A stretch of 64,000 nt of DNA from Sepiola atlantica (Eukaryota; Mollusca; Cephalopoda; Sepiida; Sepiolidae), in NCBI GenBank assembly GCA_963556195.1, contig CAUVYP010001208.1, positions 5,084,001-5,148,000 on the forward strand. Reading direction: 5' to 3'. This document shows, piece after piece, positions 1 through 9,824 of this stretch; position 1 is the first letter of the stretch; every line of letters starts with the position of its first letter. Below the pieces are notes generated by a model. That model was not told the DNA's origin, did no database searches, and worked only from the letters and a program-made list of their open reading frames with translations. The position numbers and the translations under genes were made by a program.

Positions 1-152
1 ATAACTTCCACATTTATTCGAATTGTGCAACGAAACTTTGCACAGATTAGCGGAGTCACATTTTCTACTGAAGTACCAAGTTTCAGAAGTGCAGCTCTTG
101 TACTGCCGGAGATATGTCGATACAAACTGAATACGCAAAACATCAACAAAAC
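1..152. repeat. Partial left-edge unit (offsets 35-186), N type
   Basis: The window opens inside a unit at 'ataacttcc', which is offset 35. It carries the N-type variable box (gattagcggagtcacatttt) and is otherwise standard. The array therefore continues leftwards beyond the window. Confidence 0.95.
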
Positions 153-202
153 TTAGCGCGTTTTAAAGTTGATATCGCTTTTGTTTATAACTTCCACATT
201 TA

Positions 203-220
203 TTCGAATTGTGCAACGAA
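203..220. other. TTCG...CGAA dyad (example), half CENP-B-box-like
   Basis: Offsets 51-68 of the unit read TTCGAATTGTGCAACGAA, with 4-bp inverted arms around 10 bp. It is intact in N, T, A, P, K, G, X, I, D and E. Its left arm is broken in TTGG-type B, in S and S'' (ttag), and in R at 15777 and 17452. On the minus strand the sequence matches the TTCG and following A of the CENP-B box core (nTTCGnnnnAnnCGGGn) but not its CGGG. Protein binding is speculation. Confidence 0.45.
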
Positions 221-270
221 ACTTTGAAGACAGTCGCGGATAGGCCTTTTCTACTGAAGTACCAAGTTTC
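218..270. other. 7-bp inverted repeat flanking the variable box (example)
   Basis: GAAACTT at offsets 66-72 and AAGTTTC at 112-118 are perfect inverted copies, and the variable box (75-97) lies in the 39-nt loop between them. About one 7-bp inverted match is expected by chance in a unit this size. Confidence 0.35.
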
Positions 271-290
271 AGAAGTGCAGCTCTTGTACT
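258..290. other. Imperfect hairpin-forming dyad (example)
   Basis: Offsets 106-138: AGTAC-c-AAG and CTTGTACT can pair over 8 bp with one bulged base and a 16-nt loop. G- and D-type changes turn a pair into G-T; in S both bases of one pair are T, which breaks it. A stem like this is not rare by chance in 186 bp, so functional weight is low. Confidence 0.35.
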
Positions 291-338
291 GCCGGAGATA
301 TGTCGATACAAACTGAATACGCAAAACATCAACAAAAT

Positions 339-524
339 TTAGCGCGTTTTAAAGTTGATATCGCTTTTGTTTATAACTTCCACATTTATTCGAATTGTGC
401 AACGAAACTTTGCAGACAGTCGCGGATAGGCCTTTTCTACTGAAGTACCAAGTTTCAGAAGTGCAGCTCTTGTACTGCCGGAGATATGTCGATACAAACT
501 GAATACGCAAAACATCAACAAAAT
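339..524. repeat. Subtype K unit (AGGCCT marker)
   Basis: The variable box reads cagacagtc, then ataggcctttt, creating an AGGCCT site at offsets 90-95. I count 21 K units, starting at 153, 339, 711, 2012, 2942, 4802, 5732, 6848, 8895, 11127, 12057, 13545, 15591, 17266, 19871, 21545, 23033, 24707, 28427, 33449 and 37727. None follows 37912. From 8895 on, most have 'ctttgttgac' in place of 'ctttgcagac', so K itself has older and younger forms. Confidence 0.9.
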
Positions 525-1268
525 TTAGCGCGTTTGAAAGTTGATATCGCTTTTGTTTATAACTTCCACATTTATTCGAATTGTGCGACGAAACTTTGCA
601 GACTGTCGCGGAGACACATGTTCTACTGAAGTACCAAGTTTCAGAAGTGCAGCTTTTGTACTGCCGGAGATATGTCGATACAAACTGAATACGCAAAACA
701 TCAACAAAACTTAGCGCGTTTTAAAGTTGATATCGCTTTTGTTTATAACTTCCACATTTATTCGAATTGTGCAACGAAACTTTGCAGACAGTCGCGGATA
801 GGCCTTTTCTACTGAAGTACCAAGTTTCAGAAGTGCAGCTCTTGTACTGCCGGAGATATGTCGATACAAACTGAATACGCAAAACATCAACAAAATTTAG
901 CGCGTTTTAAAGTTAGTATCGCTTTTGTTTATAACTTCCACATTTATTGGAATTGTGCAACGAAACTTTGCAGACAGTCGCGGAGACACAGGTTCTACTG
1001 AAGTACCAAGTTTCAGAAGTGCAGCTCTTGTACTGCCGGAGATATGTCGATACAAACTGAATACGCAAAACATCAACAAAATTTAGCGCGTTTTAAAGTT
1101 GATATCGCTTTTGTTTATAACTTCCACATTTATTCGAATTGTGCAACGAAACTTTGCACAGATTAGCGGAGTGACATTTTCTACTGAAGTACCAAGTTTC
1201 AGAAGTGCAGCTCTTGTACTGCCGGAGATATGTCGATACAAACTGAATACGCAAAACATCAACAAAAT

Positions 1269-1454
1269 TTAGCGCGTTTTAAAGTTGATATCGCTTTTGT
1301 TTATAACTTCCACATTTATTCGAATTGTGCAACGAAACTTTGCAGACAGTCGCGGAGACACATGTTCTACTGAAGTACCAAGTTTCAGAAGTGCAGCTCT
1401 TGTACTGCCGGAGATATGTCGATACAAACTGAATACGCAAAACATCAACAAAAT
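1269..1454. repeat. Subtype A unit
   Basis: The variable box reads cagacagtc, then agacacatgtt, a block of 5-6 linked changes from N/T within 23 bp. The TTCG...CGAA dyad is intact. Many A units in the left domain also carry 'cgtttgaaag' near offset 13 (9453, 14103, 20243, 21917, 23405, 25079, 28985, 34007, 38285, 39959), so they form a distinct lineage placed straight after R, or after R and N. Confidence 0.82.
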
Positions 1455-1826
1455 TTAGCGCGTTTTAAAGTTGATATCGCTTTTGTTTATAACTTCCACA
1501 TTTATTCGAATTGTGCAACGAAACTTTGCACAGATTAGCGGAGTCACATGTTCTACTGAAATACCAAGTTTCAGAAGTGCAGCTCTTGTACTGCCGGAGA
1601 TATGTCGATACAAACTGAATACGCAAAACATCAACAAAATTTAGCGCGTTTTAAAGTTGATATCGCTTTTGTTTATAACTTCCACATTTATTCGAATTGT
1701 GCAACGAAACTTTGCACAGATTAGCGGAGTCACATGTTCTACTGAAGTACCAAGTTTCAGAAGTGCAGCTCTTGTACTGCCGGAGATATGTCGATACAAA
1801 CTGAATACGCAAAACATCGACAAAAT

Positions 1827-2011
1827 TTAGCGCGTTTTAAAGTTGATATCGCTTTTGTTTATAACTTCCACATTTATTCGAATTGTGCAACGAAACTTTG
1901 CACAGATTAGCGGAGTCACATTTATACTGAAGTACCAAGTTTCAGAAGTGCAGCTCTTGTACTGCCGGAGATATGTCGATACAAACTGAATACGCAAAAC
2001 ATCAACAAAAC
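1827..2011. repeat. 185-bp unit with one-base deletion
   Basis: At about 1921-1925 the usual 'cattttctactg' reads 'catttatactg', one base shorter with a substitution. This resets the register for the units that follow. Confidence 0.88.
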
Positions 2012-4801
2012 TTAGCGCGTTTTAAAGTTGATATCGCTTTTGTTTATAACTTCCACATTTATTCGAATTGTGCAACGAAACTTTGCAGACAGTCGCGGAT
2101 AGGCCTTTTCTACTGAAGTACCAAGTTTCAGAAGTGCAGCTCTTGTACTGCCGGAGATATGTCGATACAAACTGAATACGCAAAACATCAACAAAATTTA
2201 GCGCGTTTAAAAGTTAGTATCGCTTTTGTTTATAACTTCCACATTTATTGGAATTGTGCAACGAAACTTTGCAGACAGTCGCGGAGACACATGTTCTACT
2301 GAAGTACCAAGTTTCAGAAGTGCAGCTCTTGTACTGCCGGAGATATGTCGATACAAACTGAATACGCAAAACATCAACAAAATTTAGCGCGTTTTAAAGT
2401 TGATATCGCTTTTGTTTATAACTTCCACATTTATTCGAATTGTGCAACGAAACTTTGCACAGATTAGCGGAGTCACATTTTCTACTGAAGTACCAAGTTT
2501 CAGAAGTGCAGCTCTTGTACTGCCGGAGATATGTCGATACAAACTGAATACGCAAAACATCAACAAAATGTAGCGCGTTTTAAAGTTGATATCGCTTTTG
2601 TTGATAACTTCCACATTTATTGGAATTGTGCAACGAAACTTTGCAGACAGTCGCGGAGACACATGTTCTACTGAAGTACCAAGTTTCAGAAGTGCAGCTC
2701 TTGTACTGCCGGAGATATGTCGATACAAACTGAATACGCAAAACATCAACAAAATTTAGCGCGTTTTAAAGTTGATATCGCTTTTGTTTATAACTTCCAC
2801 ATTTATTCGAATTGTGCAACGAAACTTTGCACAGATTAGCGGAGTCACATGTTCTACTGAAATACCAAGTTTCAGAAGTGCAGCTCTTGTACTGCCGGTG
2901 ATATGTCGATACAAACTGAATACGCAAAACATCAACAAAATTTAGCGCGTTTTAAAGTTGATATCGCTTTTGTTTATAACTTCCACATTTATTCGAATTG
3001 TGCAACGAAACTTTGTAGACAGTCGCGGATAGGCCTTTTCTACTGAAGTACCAAGTTTCAGAAGTGCAGCTCTTGTACTGCCGGAGATATGTCGATACAA
3101 ACTGAATACGCAAAACATCAACAAAATTTAGTGCGATTTAAAGTTGATATCGCTTTTGTTTATAACTTCCCTATTCTTTAGAATTGTGCAACGAAACTTT
3201 GCAGAGATAAGCGGAGTCACATGCTCTACTGAAGTATCAAGTTTCAGAAGTGCAGCTGTTTTACTGCCGGAGATATGTCGATACAAACTGAATACGCAAA
3301 ACATCGACAAAATTTAGCGCGTTTTAAAGTTGATATCACTTTTGTTTATAACTTCCACATTTATTCGAATTGTGCAACGAAACTTTGCACAGATTAGCGG
3401 AGTCACATTTTCTACTGAAGTACTAAGTTTCAGAAGTGCAGCTCTTGTATTGCCGGAGATATGTCGATACAAACTGAATACGCAAAACATCGATAAAATT
3501 TAGCGCGTTTTAAAGTTGATATCGCTTTTGTTTATAACTTCCACATTTATTCGAATTGTGCAACGAAACTTTGCACAGATTAGCGGAGTCACATTTTCTA
3601 CTGAAGTACCAAGTTTCAAAAGTGCAGCTCTTGTACTGCCGGAGATATGTCGATACAAACTGAATACGCAAAACATCAACAAAATTTAGCGCGTTTTAAA
3701 GTTAGTATCGCTTTTGTTTATAACTTCCACATTTATTGGAATTGTGCAACGAAACTTTGCAGACAGTCGCGGAGACACATGTTCTACTGAAGTACCAAGT
3801 TTCAGAAGTGCAGCTCTTGTACTGCCGGAGATATGTCGATACAAACTGAATACGCAAAACATCAACAAAATTAAGCGCGTTTTAAAGTTGATATCGCTTT
3901 TGTTTATAACTTCCACATTTATTCGAATTGTGCAACGAAACTTTGCACAGATTAGCGGAGTCACATGTTCTACTGAAGTACCAAGTTTCAGAAGTGCAGC
4001 TCTTGTACTGCCGGAGATATGTCGATACAAACTGAATACGCAAACTATCAACAAAATTTAGTGCGATTTAAAGTTGATATCGCTTTTGTTTATAACTTTC
4101 CCATTCTTTAGAATTGTGCAACGAAACTTTGCAGAGATAAGCGGAGTCACATGCTCTACTGAAGTATCAAGTTTCAGAAGTGCAGCTCTTTTACTGCCGG
4201 AGATATGTCGATACAAACTGAATACGCAAAACATCGACAAAATTTAGCGCGTTTTAAAGTTGATATCGCTTTTGTTTATAACTTCCACATTTATTCGAAT
4301 TGTGCAACGAAACTTTGCACAGATTATCGGAGTCACATTTTCTACTGAAGTACTAAGTTTCAGAAGTGCAGCTCTTGTATTGCCGGAGATATGTCGATAC
4401 AAACTGAATACGCAAAACATCGACAAAATTTAGCGCGTTTTAAAGTTGATATCGCTTTTGTTTATAACTTCCACATTTATTCGAATTGTGCAACGAAACT
4501 TTGCACAGATTAGCGGAGTCACATTTTCTACTGAAGTACCAAGTTTCAGAAGTGCAGCTCTTGTACTGCCGGAGATATGTCGATACAAACTGAATACGCA
4601 AAACATCAACAAAATTTAGCGCGTTTTAAAGTTAGTATCGCTTTTGTTTATAACTTCCACATTTATTCGAATTGTGCAACGAAACTTTGCACAGATTAGC
4701 GGAGTCACATTTTCTACTGAAGTACCAAGTTTTAGAAGTGCAGCTCTTGTACTGCCGGAGATATGTCGATACAAACTGAATACGCAAAACATCAACAAAA
4801 T
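2012..4801. repeat. 15-unit HOR, copy 1 (2,790 bp)
   Basis: Order K B N B T K S G N B M S G N N. The first eleven positions recur at +2,790 bp as 4802-6847, sharing rare marks: 'aaaatgtagcg' with 'ttgataact' at 2566-2604 and 5356-5394, and 'gccggtgat' at 2898 and 5688. The copies are not identical: position 2 has 'gtttaaaag' only at 2198, and position 11 is M here but T at 6662. Confidence 0.82.
4430..4615. repeat. Reference unit, subtype N
   Basis: This is a clean example of the commonest form and the reference for all offsets used here. It is 186 bp with 36 C and 33 G (37% GC) and 9 CpG. Landmarks in order: gcgcg at 4-8; tttaaa then gatatc at 10-24; TTCG...CGAA dyad at 51-68; variable box 75-97 reading cacagatta, then agtcacatttt; agtaccaag at 106-114; cttgtact at 131-138; ccgg near 140; tcgatac near 151; and an A-rich end. 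Other N units include 3500, 6290, 10755, 12615, 18197, 38099, 48700 and 50374. Nothing suggests coding or transcription. Confidence 0.9.
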
Positions 4802-6103
4802 TTAGCGCGTTTTAAAGTTGATATCGCTTTTGTTTATAACTTCCACATTTATTCGAATTGTGCAACGAAACTTTGCAGACAGTCGCGGATAGGCCTTTTC
4901 TACTGAAGTACCAAGTTTCAGAAGTGCAGCTCTTGTACTGCCGGAGATATGTCGATACAAACTGAATACGCAAAACATCAACAAAATTTAGCGCGTTTTA
5001 AAGTTAGTATCGCTTTTGTTAATAACTTCCACATTTATTGGAATTGTGCAACGAAACTTTGCAGACAGTCGCGGAGACACATGTTCTACTGAAGTACCAA
5101 GTTTCAAAAGTGCAGCTCTTGTACTGCCGGAGATATGTCGATACAAACTGAATACGCAAAACATCAACAAAATTTAGCGCGTTTTAAAGTTGATATCGCT
5201 TTTGTTTATAACTTCCACATTTATTCGAATTGTGCAACGAAACTTTGCACAGATTAGCGGAGTCACATTTTCTACTGAAGTACCAAGTTTCAGAAGTGCA
5301 GCTCTTGTACTGCCGGAGATATGTCGATACAAACTGAATACGCAAAACATCAACAAAATGTAGCGCGTTTTAAATTTGATATCGCTTTTGTTGATAACTT
5401 CCACATTTATTGGAATTGTGCAACGAAACTTTGCAGACAGTCGCGGAGACACATGTTCTACTGAAGTACCAAGTTTCAGAAGTGCAGCTCTTGTACTGCC
5501 GGAGATATGTCGATACAAACTGAATACGCAAAACATCAACAAAATTTAGCGCGTTTTAAAGTTGATATCGCTTTTGTTTATAACTTCCACATTTATTCGA
5601 ATTGTGCAACGAAACTTTGCACAGATTAGCGGAGTTACATGTTCTACTGAAATACCAAGTTTCAGAAGTGCAGCTCTTGTACTGCCGGTGATATGTCGAT
5701 ACAAACTGAATACGCAAAACATCAACAAAATTTAGCGCGTTTTAAAGTTGATATCGCTTTTGTTTATAACTTCCACATTTATTCGAATTGTGCAACGAAA
5801 CTTTGTAGACAGTCGCGGATAGGCCTTTTCTACTGAAGTACCAAGTTTAAGAAGTGCAGCTCTTGTACTGCCGGAGATATGTCGATACAAACTGAATACG
5901 CAAAACATCAACAAAATTTAGTGCGATTTAAAGATGATATCGCTTTTGTTTATAACTTCCCTATTCTTAAGAATTGTGCAACGAAACTTTGCAGAGATAA
6001 GCGGAGTCACATGCTCTACTGAAGTATCAAGTTTCAGAAGTGCAGCTCTTTTACTGCCGGAGATATGTCGATACAAACTGAATACGCAAAACATCGACAA
6101 AAT

Positions 6104-6289
6104 TTAGCGCGTTTTAAAGTTGATATCGCTTTTGTTTATAACTTCCACATTTATTCGAATTGTGCAACGAAACTTTGCACAGATTAGCGGAGTCACATTT
6201 TCTACTGAAGTACTAAGTTTCAGAAGTGCAGCTCTTGTATTGCCGGAGATATGTCGATACAAACTGAATACGCAAAACATCGACAAAAT
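6104..6289. repeat. Subtype G unit
   Basis: An N-type variable box with 'gtactaag' (offset 111), 'cttgtattg' (offset 137) and 'catcgac' (offset 179). It nearly always follows S or X and so marks one phase of the HOR in both domains (4244, 7220, 8151, 10569, 12429, 14661, 16336, 22289, 25451, 29915, 38657, 41632, 44794, 48514, 50188, 53536, 55210, 62278). Confidence 0.85.
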
Positions 6290-6475
6290 TTAGCGCGTTT
6301 TAAAGTTGATATCGCTTTTGTTTATAACTTCCACATTTATTCGAATTGTGCAACGAAACTTTGCACAGATTAGCGGAGTCACATTTTCTACTGAAGTACC
6401 AAGTTTCAAAAGTGCAGCTCTTGTACTGCCGGAGATATGTCGATACAAACTGAATACGCAAAACATCAACAAAAT

Positions 6476-6661
6476 TTAGCGCGTTTTAAAGTTAGTATCG
6501 CTTTTGTTTATAACTTCCACATTTATTGGAATTGTGCAACGAAACTTTGCAGACAGTCGCGGAGACACATGTTCTACTGAAGTACCAAGTTTCAGAAGTG
6601 CAGCTCTTGTACTGCCGGAGATATGTCGATACAAACTGAATACGCAAAACATCAACAAAAT
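6476..6661. repeat. Subtype B unit (TTGG dyad variant)
   Basis: An A-type variable box combined with two linked left-half changes: gttgatatc becomes gttagtatc (offsets 19-20), removing GATATC, and ttattcg becomes ttattgg, which breaks the left arm of the TTCG...CGAA dyad. TTGG-type B units run from 897 to 41074 and are then absent. Right-domain relatives (called B') keep gttagtatc but have an intact TTCG. Confidence 0.85.
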
Positions 6662-6847
6662 TTAGCGCGTTTTAAAGTTGATATCGCTTTTGTTTATAAC
6701 TTCCACATTTATTCGAATTGTGCAACGAAACTTTGCACAGATTAGCGGAGTCACATGTTCTACTGAAGTACCAAGTTTCAGAAGTGCAGCTCTTGTACTG
6801 CCGGAGATATGTCGATACAAACTGAATACGCAAAACATCAACAAAAT
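6662..6847. repeat. Subtype T unit
   Basis: This differs from N essentially at offset 96, where 'cattttct' becomes 'catgttct'. T units are scattered over the array (for example 12987, 15219, 19313, 19499, 21173, 28055, 36053, 39773, 43120, 61348). Their small difference from N means N/T assignment rests on one base and could arise more than once. Confidence 0.8.
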
Positions 6848-7405
6848 TTAGCGCGTTTTAAAGTTGATATCGCTTTTGTTTATAACTTCCACATTTATTC
6901 GAATTGTGCAACGAAACTTTGTAGACAGTCGCGGATAGGCCTTTTCTACTGAAGTACCAAGTTTCAGAAGTGCAGCTCTTGTACTGCCGGAGATATGTCG
7001 ATACAAACTGAATACGCAAAACATCAACAAAATTTAGTGCGATTTAAAGATGATATCGCTTTTGTTTATAACTTCCCTATTCTTTAGAATTGTGCAACGA
7101 AACTTTGCAGAGATAAGCGGAGTCACATGCTCTACTGAAGTATCAAGTTTCAGAAGTGCAGCTCTTTTACTGCCGGAGATATGTCGATACAAACTGAATA
7201 CGCAAAACATCGACAAAATTTAGCGCGTTTTAAAGTTGATATCGCTTTTGTTTATAACTTCCACATTTATTCGAATTGTGCAACGAAACTTTGCACAGAT
7301 TAGCGGAGTCACATTTTCTACTGAAGTACTAAGTTTCAGAAGTGCAGCTCTTGTATTGCCGGAGATATGTCGATACAAACTGAATACGCAAAACATCGAC
7401 AAAAT

Positions 7406-7592
7406 TTAGCGCGTTTTAAAGTTGATATCGCTTTTGTTTATAACTTCCACATTTATTCGAATTGTGCAACGAAACTTTGCACAGATTAGCGGAGTCACAT
7501 TTTCCTACTGAAGTACCAAGTTTCAAAAGTGCAGCTCTTGTACTGCCGGAGATATGTCGATACAAACTGAATACGCAAAACATCAACAAAAT
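7406..7592. repeat. 187-bp unit with one-base insertion
   Basis: An extra c at about 7504-7505 gives 'cattttcctactg'. The corresponding units at 3500 and 9825 lack it, so it arose after the block was copied. Confidence 0.88.
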
Positions 7593-8708
7593 TTAGCGCG
7601 TCTTAAAGTTAGTATCGCTTTTGTTTATAACTTCCACATTTATTGGAATTGTGCAACGAAACTTTGCAGACAGTCGCGGAGACACATGTTCTACTGAAGT
7701 ACCAAGTTTCAGAAGTGCAGCTCTTGTACTGCCGGAGATATGTCGATACAAACTGAATACGCAAAACATCAACAAAATTTAGCGCGTTTTAAAGTTGATA
7801 TCGCTTTTGTTTATAACTTCCACATTTATTCGAATTGTGCAACGAAACTTTGCACAGATTAGCGGAGTCACATGTTCTACTGAAGTACCAAGTTTCAGAA
7901 GTGCAGCTCTTGTACTGCCGGAGATATGTCGATACAAACTGAATACGCAAACTATCAACAAAATTTAGTGCGATTTAAAGTTGATATCGCTTTTGTTTAT
8001 AACTTTCCCATTCTTTAGAATTGTGCAACGAAACTTTGCAGAGATAAGCGGAGTCACATGCTCTACTGAAGTATCAAGTTTCAGAAGTGCAGCTCTTTTA
8101 CTGCCGGAGATATGTCGATACAAACTGAATACGCAAAACATCGACAAAATTTAGCGCGTTTTAAAGTTGATATCGCTTTTGTTTATAACTTCCACATTTA
8201 TTCGAATTGTGCAACGAAACTTTGCACAGATTAGCGGAGTCACATTTTCTACTGAAGTACTAAGTTTCAGAAGTGCAGCTCTTGTATTGCCGGAGATATG
8301 TCGATACAAACTGAATACGCAAAACATCGACAAAATTTAGCGCGTTTTAAAGTTGATATCGCTTTTGTTTATAACTTCCACATTTATTCGAATTGTGCAA
8401 CGAACCTTTGCACAGATTAGCGGAGTCACATTTTCTACTGAAGTACCAAGTTTCAGAAGTGCAGCTCTTGTACTGCCGGAGATATGTCGATACAAACTGA
8501 ATACGCAAAACATCAACAAAATTTAGCGCGTTTTAAAGTTAGTATCGCTTTTGTTTATAACTTCCACATTTATTCGAATTGTGCAACGAAACTTTGCACA
8601 GATTAGCGGAGTCACATTTTCTACTGAAGTACCAAGTTTCAGAAGTGCAGCTCTTGTACTGCCGGAGATATGTCGATACAAACTGAATACGCAAAACATC
8701 AACAAAAT
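7406..8708. repeat. Third copy of a 7-unit block N B M S G N N
   Basis: Same order as 3500-4801 and 9825-11126, with the S unit marked 'aactttcccattc' in all three (4058, 7965, 10383). It begins with a 187-bp unit. It lies between the two 18-unit copies. Confidence 0.82.
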
Positions 8709-8894
8709 TTAGCGCGTTTTAAAGTTGATATCGCTTTTGTTTATAACTTCCACATTTATTCGAATTGTGCAACGAAACTTTGCAGACAGTCGCGGAGGCA
8801 CATGTTCTACTGAAGTACCAAGTTTCAGAAGTGCAGCTCTTGTACTGCCGGAGATATGTCGATACAAACTGAATACGCAAAACATCAACAAAAT
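8709..8894. repeat. Subtype P unit
   Basis: Like A, but with 'gaggcacatg' in place of 'gagacacatg' in the variable box. In the left domain P usually stands just before K (8709, 13359, 15405, 17080, 19685, 21359, 24521, 28241, 33263, 37541). In the right domain it stands just before D (42562, 43864, 45724, 47584, 49258, 50932, 52606, 55954, 58744, 63022). It is one of the few subtypes shared by both domains at a fixed HOR position. Confidence 0.83.
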
Positions 8895-9080
8895 TTAGCG
8901 CGTTTTAAAGTTGATATCGCTTTTGTTTATAACTTCCACATTTATTCGAATTGTGCAACGAAACTTTGTTGACAGTCGCGGATAGGCCTTTTCTACTAGA
9001 GTACCAAGTTTCAGAAGTGCAGCTCTTGTACTGCCGGAGATATGTCGATACAAACTGAATACGCAAAACATCAACAAAAT

Positions 9081-9266
9081 TTAGCGCGTTTTAAAGTTGA
9101 TATCGCTTTTGTTTATAACTTCCACATTTATTCGAATTGTGAAACGAAACTTTGCAGACCGTCGCGGAGACACACGTTCTACTGAAGTACCAAGTTTCAG
9201 AAGTGCAGCTCTTGTACTGCCGGAGATATGTCGATACAAACTGAATACGCAAAACATCAACAAAAT
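9081..9266. repeat. Subtype R unit
   Basis: Diagnostic bases are 'gtgaaacgaaac' (c to a near offset 62), 'cagaccgtc' and 'cacacgttct'. There are twelve R units: 9081, 13731, 15777, 17452, 20057, 21731, 23219, 24893, 28613, 33635, 37913 and 60790. The first eleven each directly follow a K unit, so K-R is a fixed pair. The twelfth is a lone copy 23 kb further right that follows a P-type unit. Copies at 15777 and 17452 also have 'ttattagaattg', which breaks the dyad. Confidence 0.9.
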
Positions 9267-9824
9267 TTAGCGCGTTTTAAAGTTGATATCGCTTTTGTTT
9301 ATAACTTCCACATTTATTCGAATTGTGCAACGAAACTTTGCACAGATTAGCGGAGTCACATTTTCTACTGAAGTACCAAGTTTCAGAAGTGCAGCTCTTG
9401 TACTGCCGGAGATATGTCGATACAAACTGAATACGCAAAACATCAACAAAATTTAGCACGTTTGAAAGTTGATATCGCTTTTGTTTATAACTTCCACATT
9501 TATTCGAATTGTGCAACGAAACTTTGCAGACAGTCGCGGAGACACATGTTCTACTGAAGTACCAAGTTTCAGAAGTGCAGCTCTTGTACTGCCGGAGATA
9601 TGTCGATACAAACTGCATACGCAAAACATCAACAAAATTTAGCGCGTTTTAAAGTTGATATCGCTTTTGTTTATAACTTCCACATTTATTCGAATTGTGC
9701 AACGAAACTTTGCACAGATTAGCGGAGTCACATGTTCTACTGAAGTACCAAGTTTCAGAAGTGCAGCTCTTGTACTGCCGGAGATATGTCGATACAAACT
9801 GAATACGCAAAACATCGACAAAAT

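Larger units (their letters stand above)
153..2011. repeat. Irregular leader block
   Basis: Ten units in the order K K A'' K B N A T T N. It has no repeated internal order apart from the density of K. The A'' unit at 525-710 has a private combination (gtgcgacg, cagactgtc) that reappears only at 61162. The last unit (1827-2011) is one base short. Confidence 0.75.
3500..6847. repeat. 18-unit block, copy 1 (3,348 bp)
   Basis: This block recurs at 9825-13172 with an offset of 6,325 bp (34 units plus the inserted base at 7505). Shared rare marks include 'tttcaaaagtgc' at the start, 'gtttt' before 'agaagtg' (about 4730 and 11056), the 'aaaatgtagcg' junction, 'gccggtgat', and the 'aaagatgatatc' S units (5918, 12243). 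The two copies are separated by 2,977 bp of other units, so this is not a simple tandem duplication. Confidence 0.85.
8709..9638. repeat. 5-unit block P K R N A, copy 1
   Basis: Repeats at 13359-14288 (offset 4,650 bp, 25 units). Both end in an A unit with 'cgtttgaaag' and the private 'actgcatacgc' (about 9615 and 14265). The K unit at 8895 has 'ctactagagtacc', absent from the second copy. Confidence 0.83.

Noticed and set aside
205..221. A true CENP-B box
   Set aside because: Only the TTCG and the following A of the core match; the required CGGG half is absent in every subtype. It is reported only as a half-like dyad.
2384..2752. Longer minus-strand frames spanning two units (also 3686-4054, 5174-5542, 11499-11867) and the 82-119 codon frames
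   Set aside because: These result from single changes that remove the recurring stop (for example 'aaaatgtagcg', 'aaaattaagcg') or from another repeating frame. They are copied along with the HOR and show no sign of being proteins.
3714..4061. Plus-strand open frames (also 44197-44505, 58946-59128, 60434-60616)
   Set aside because: They appear where a chance change removes a stop in a satellite frame. They consist only of satellite sequence.
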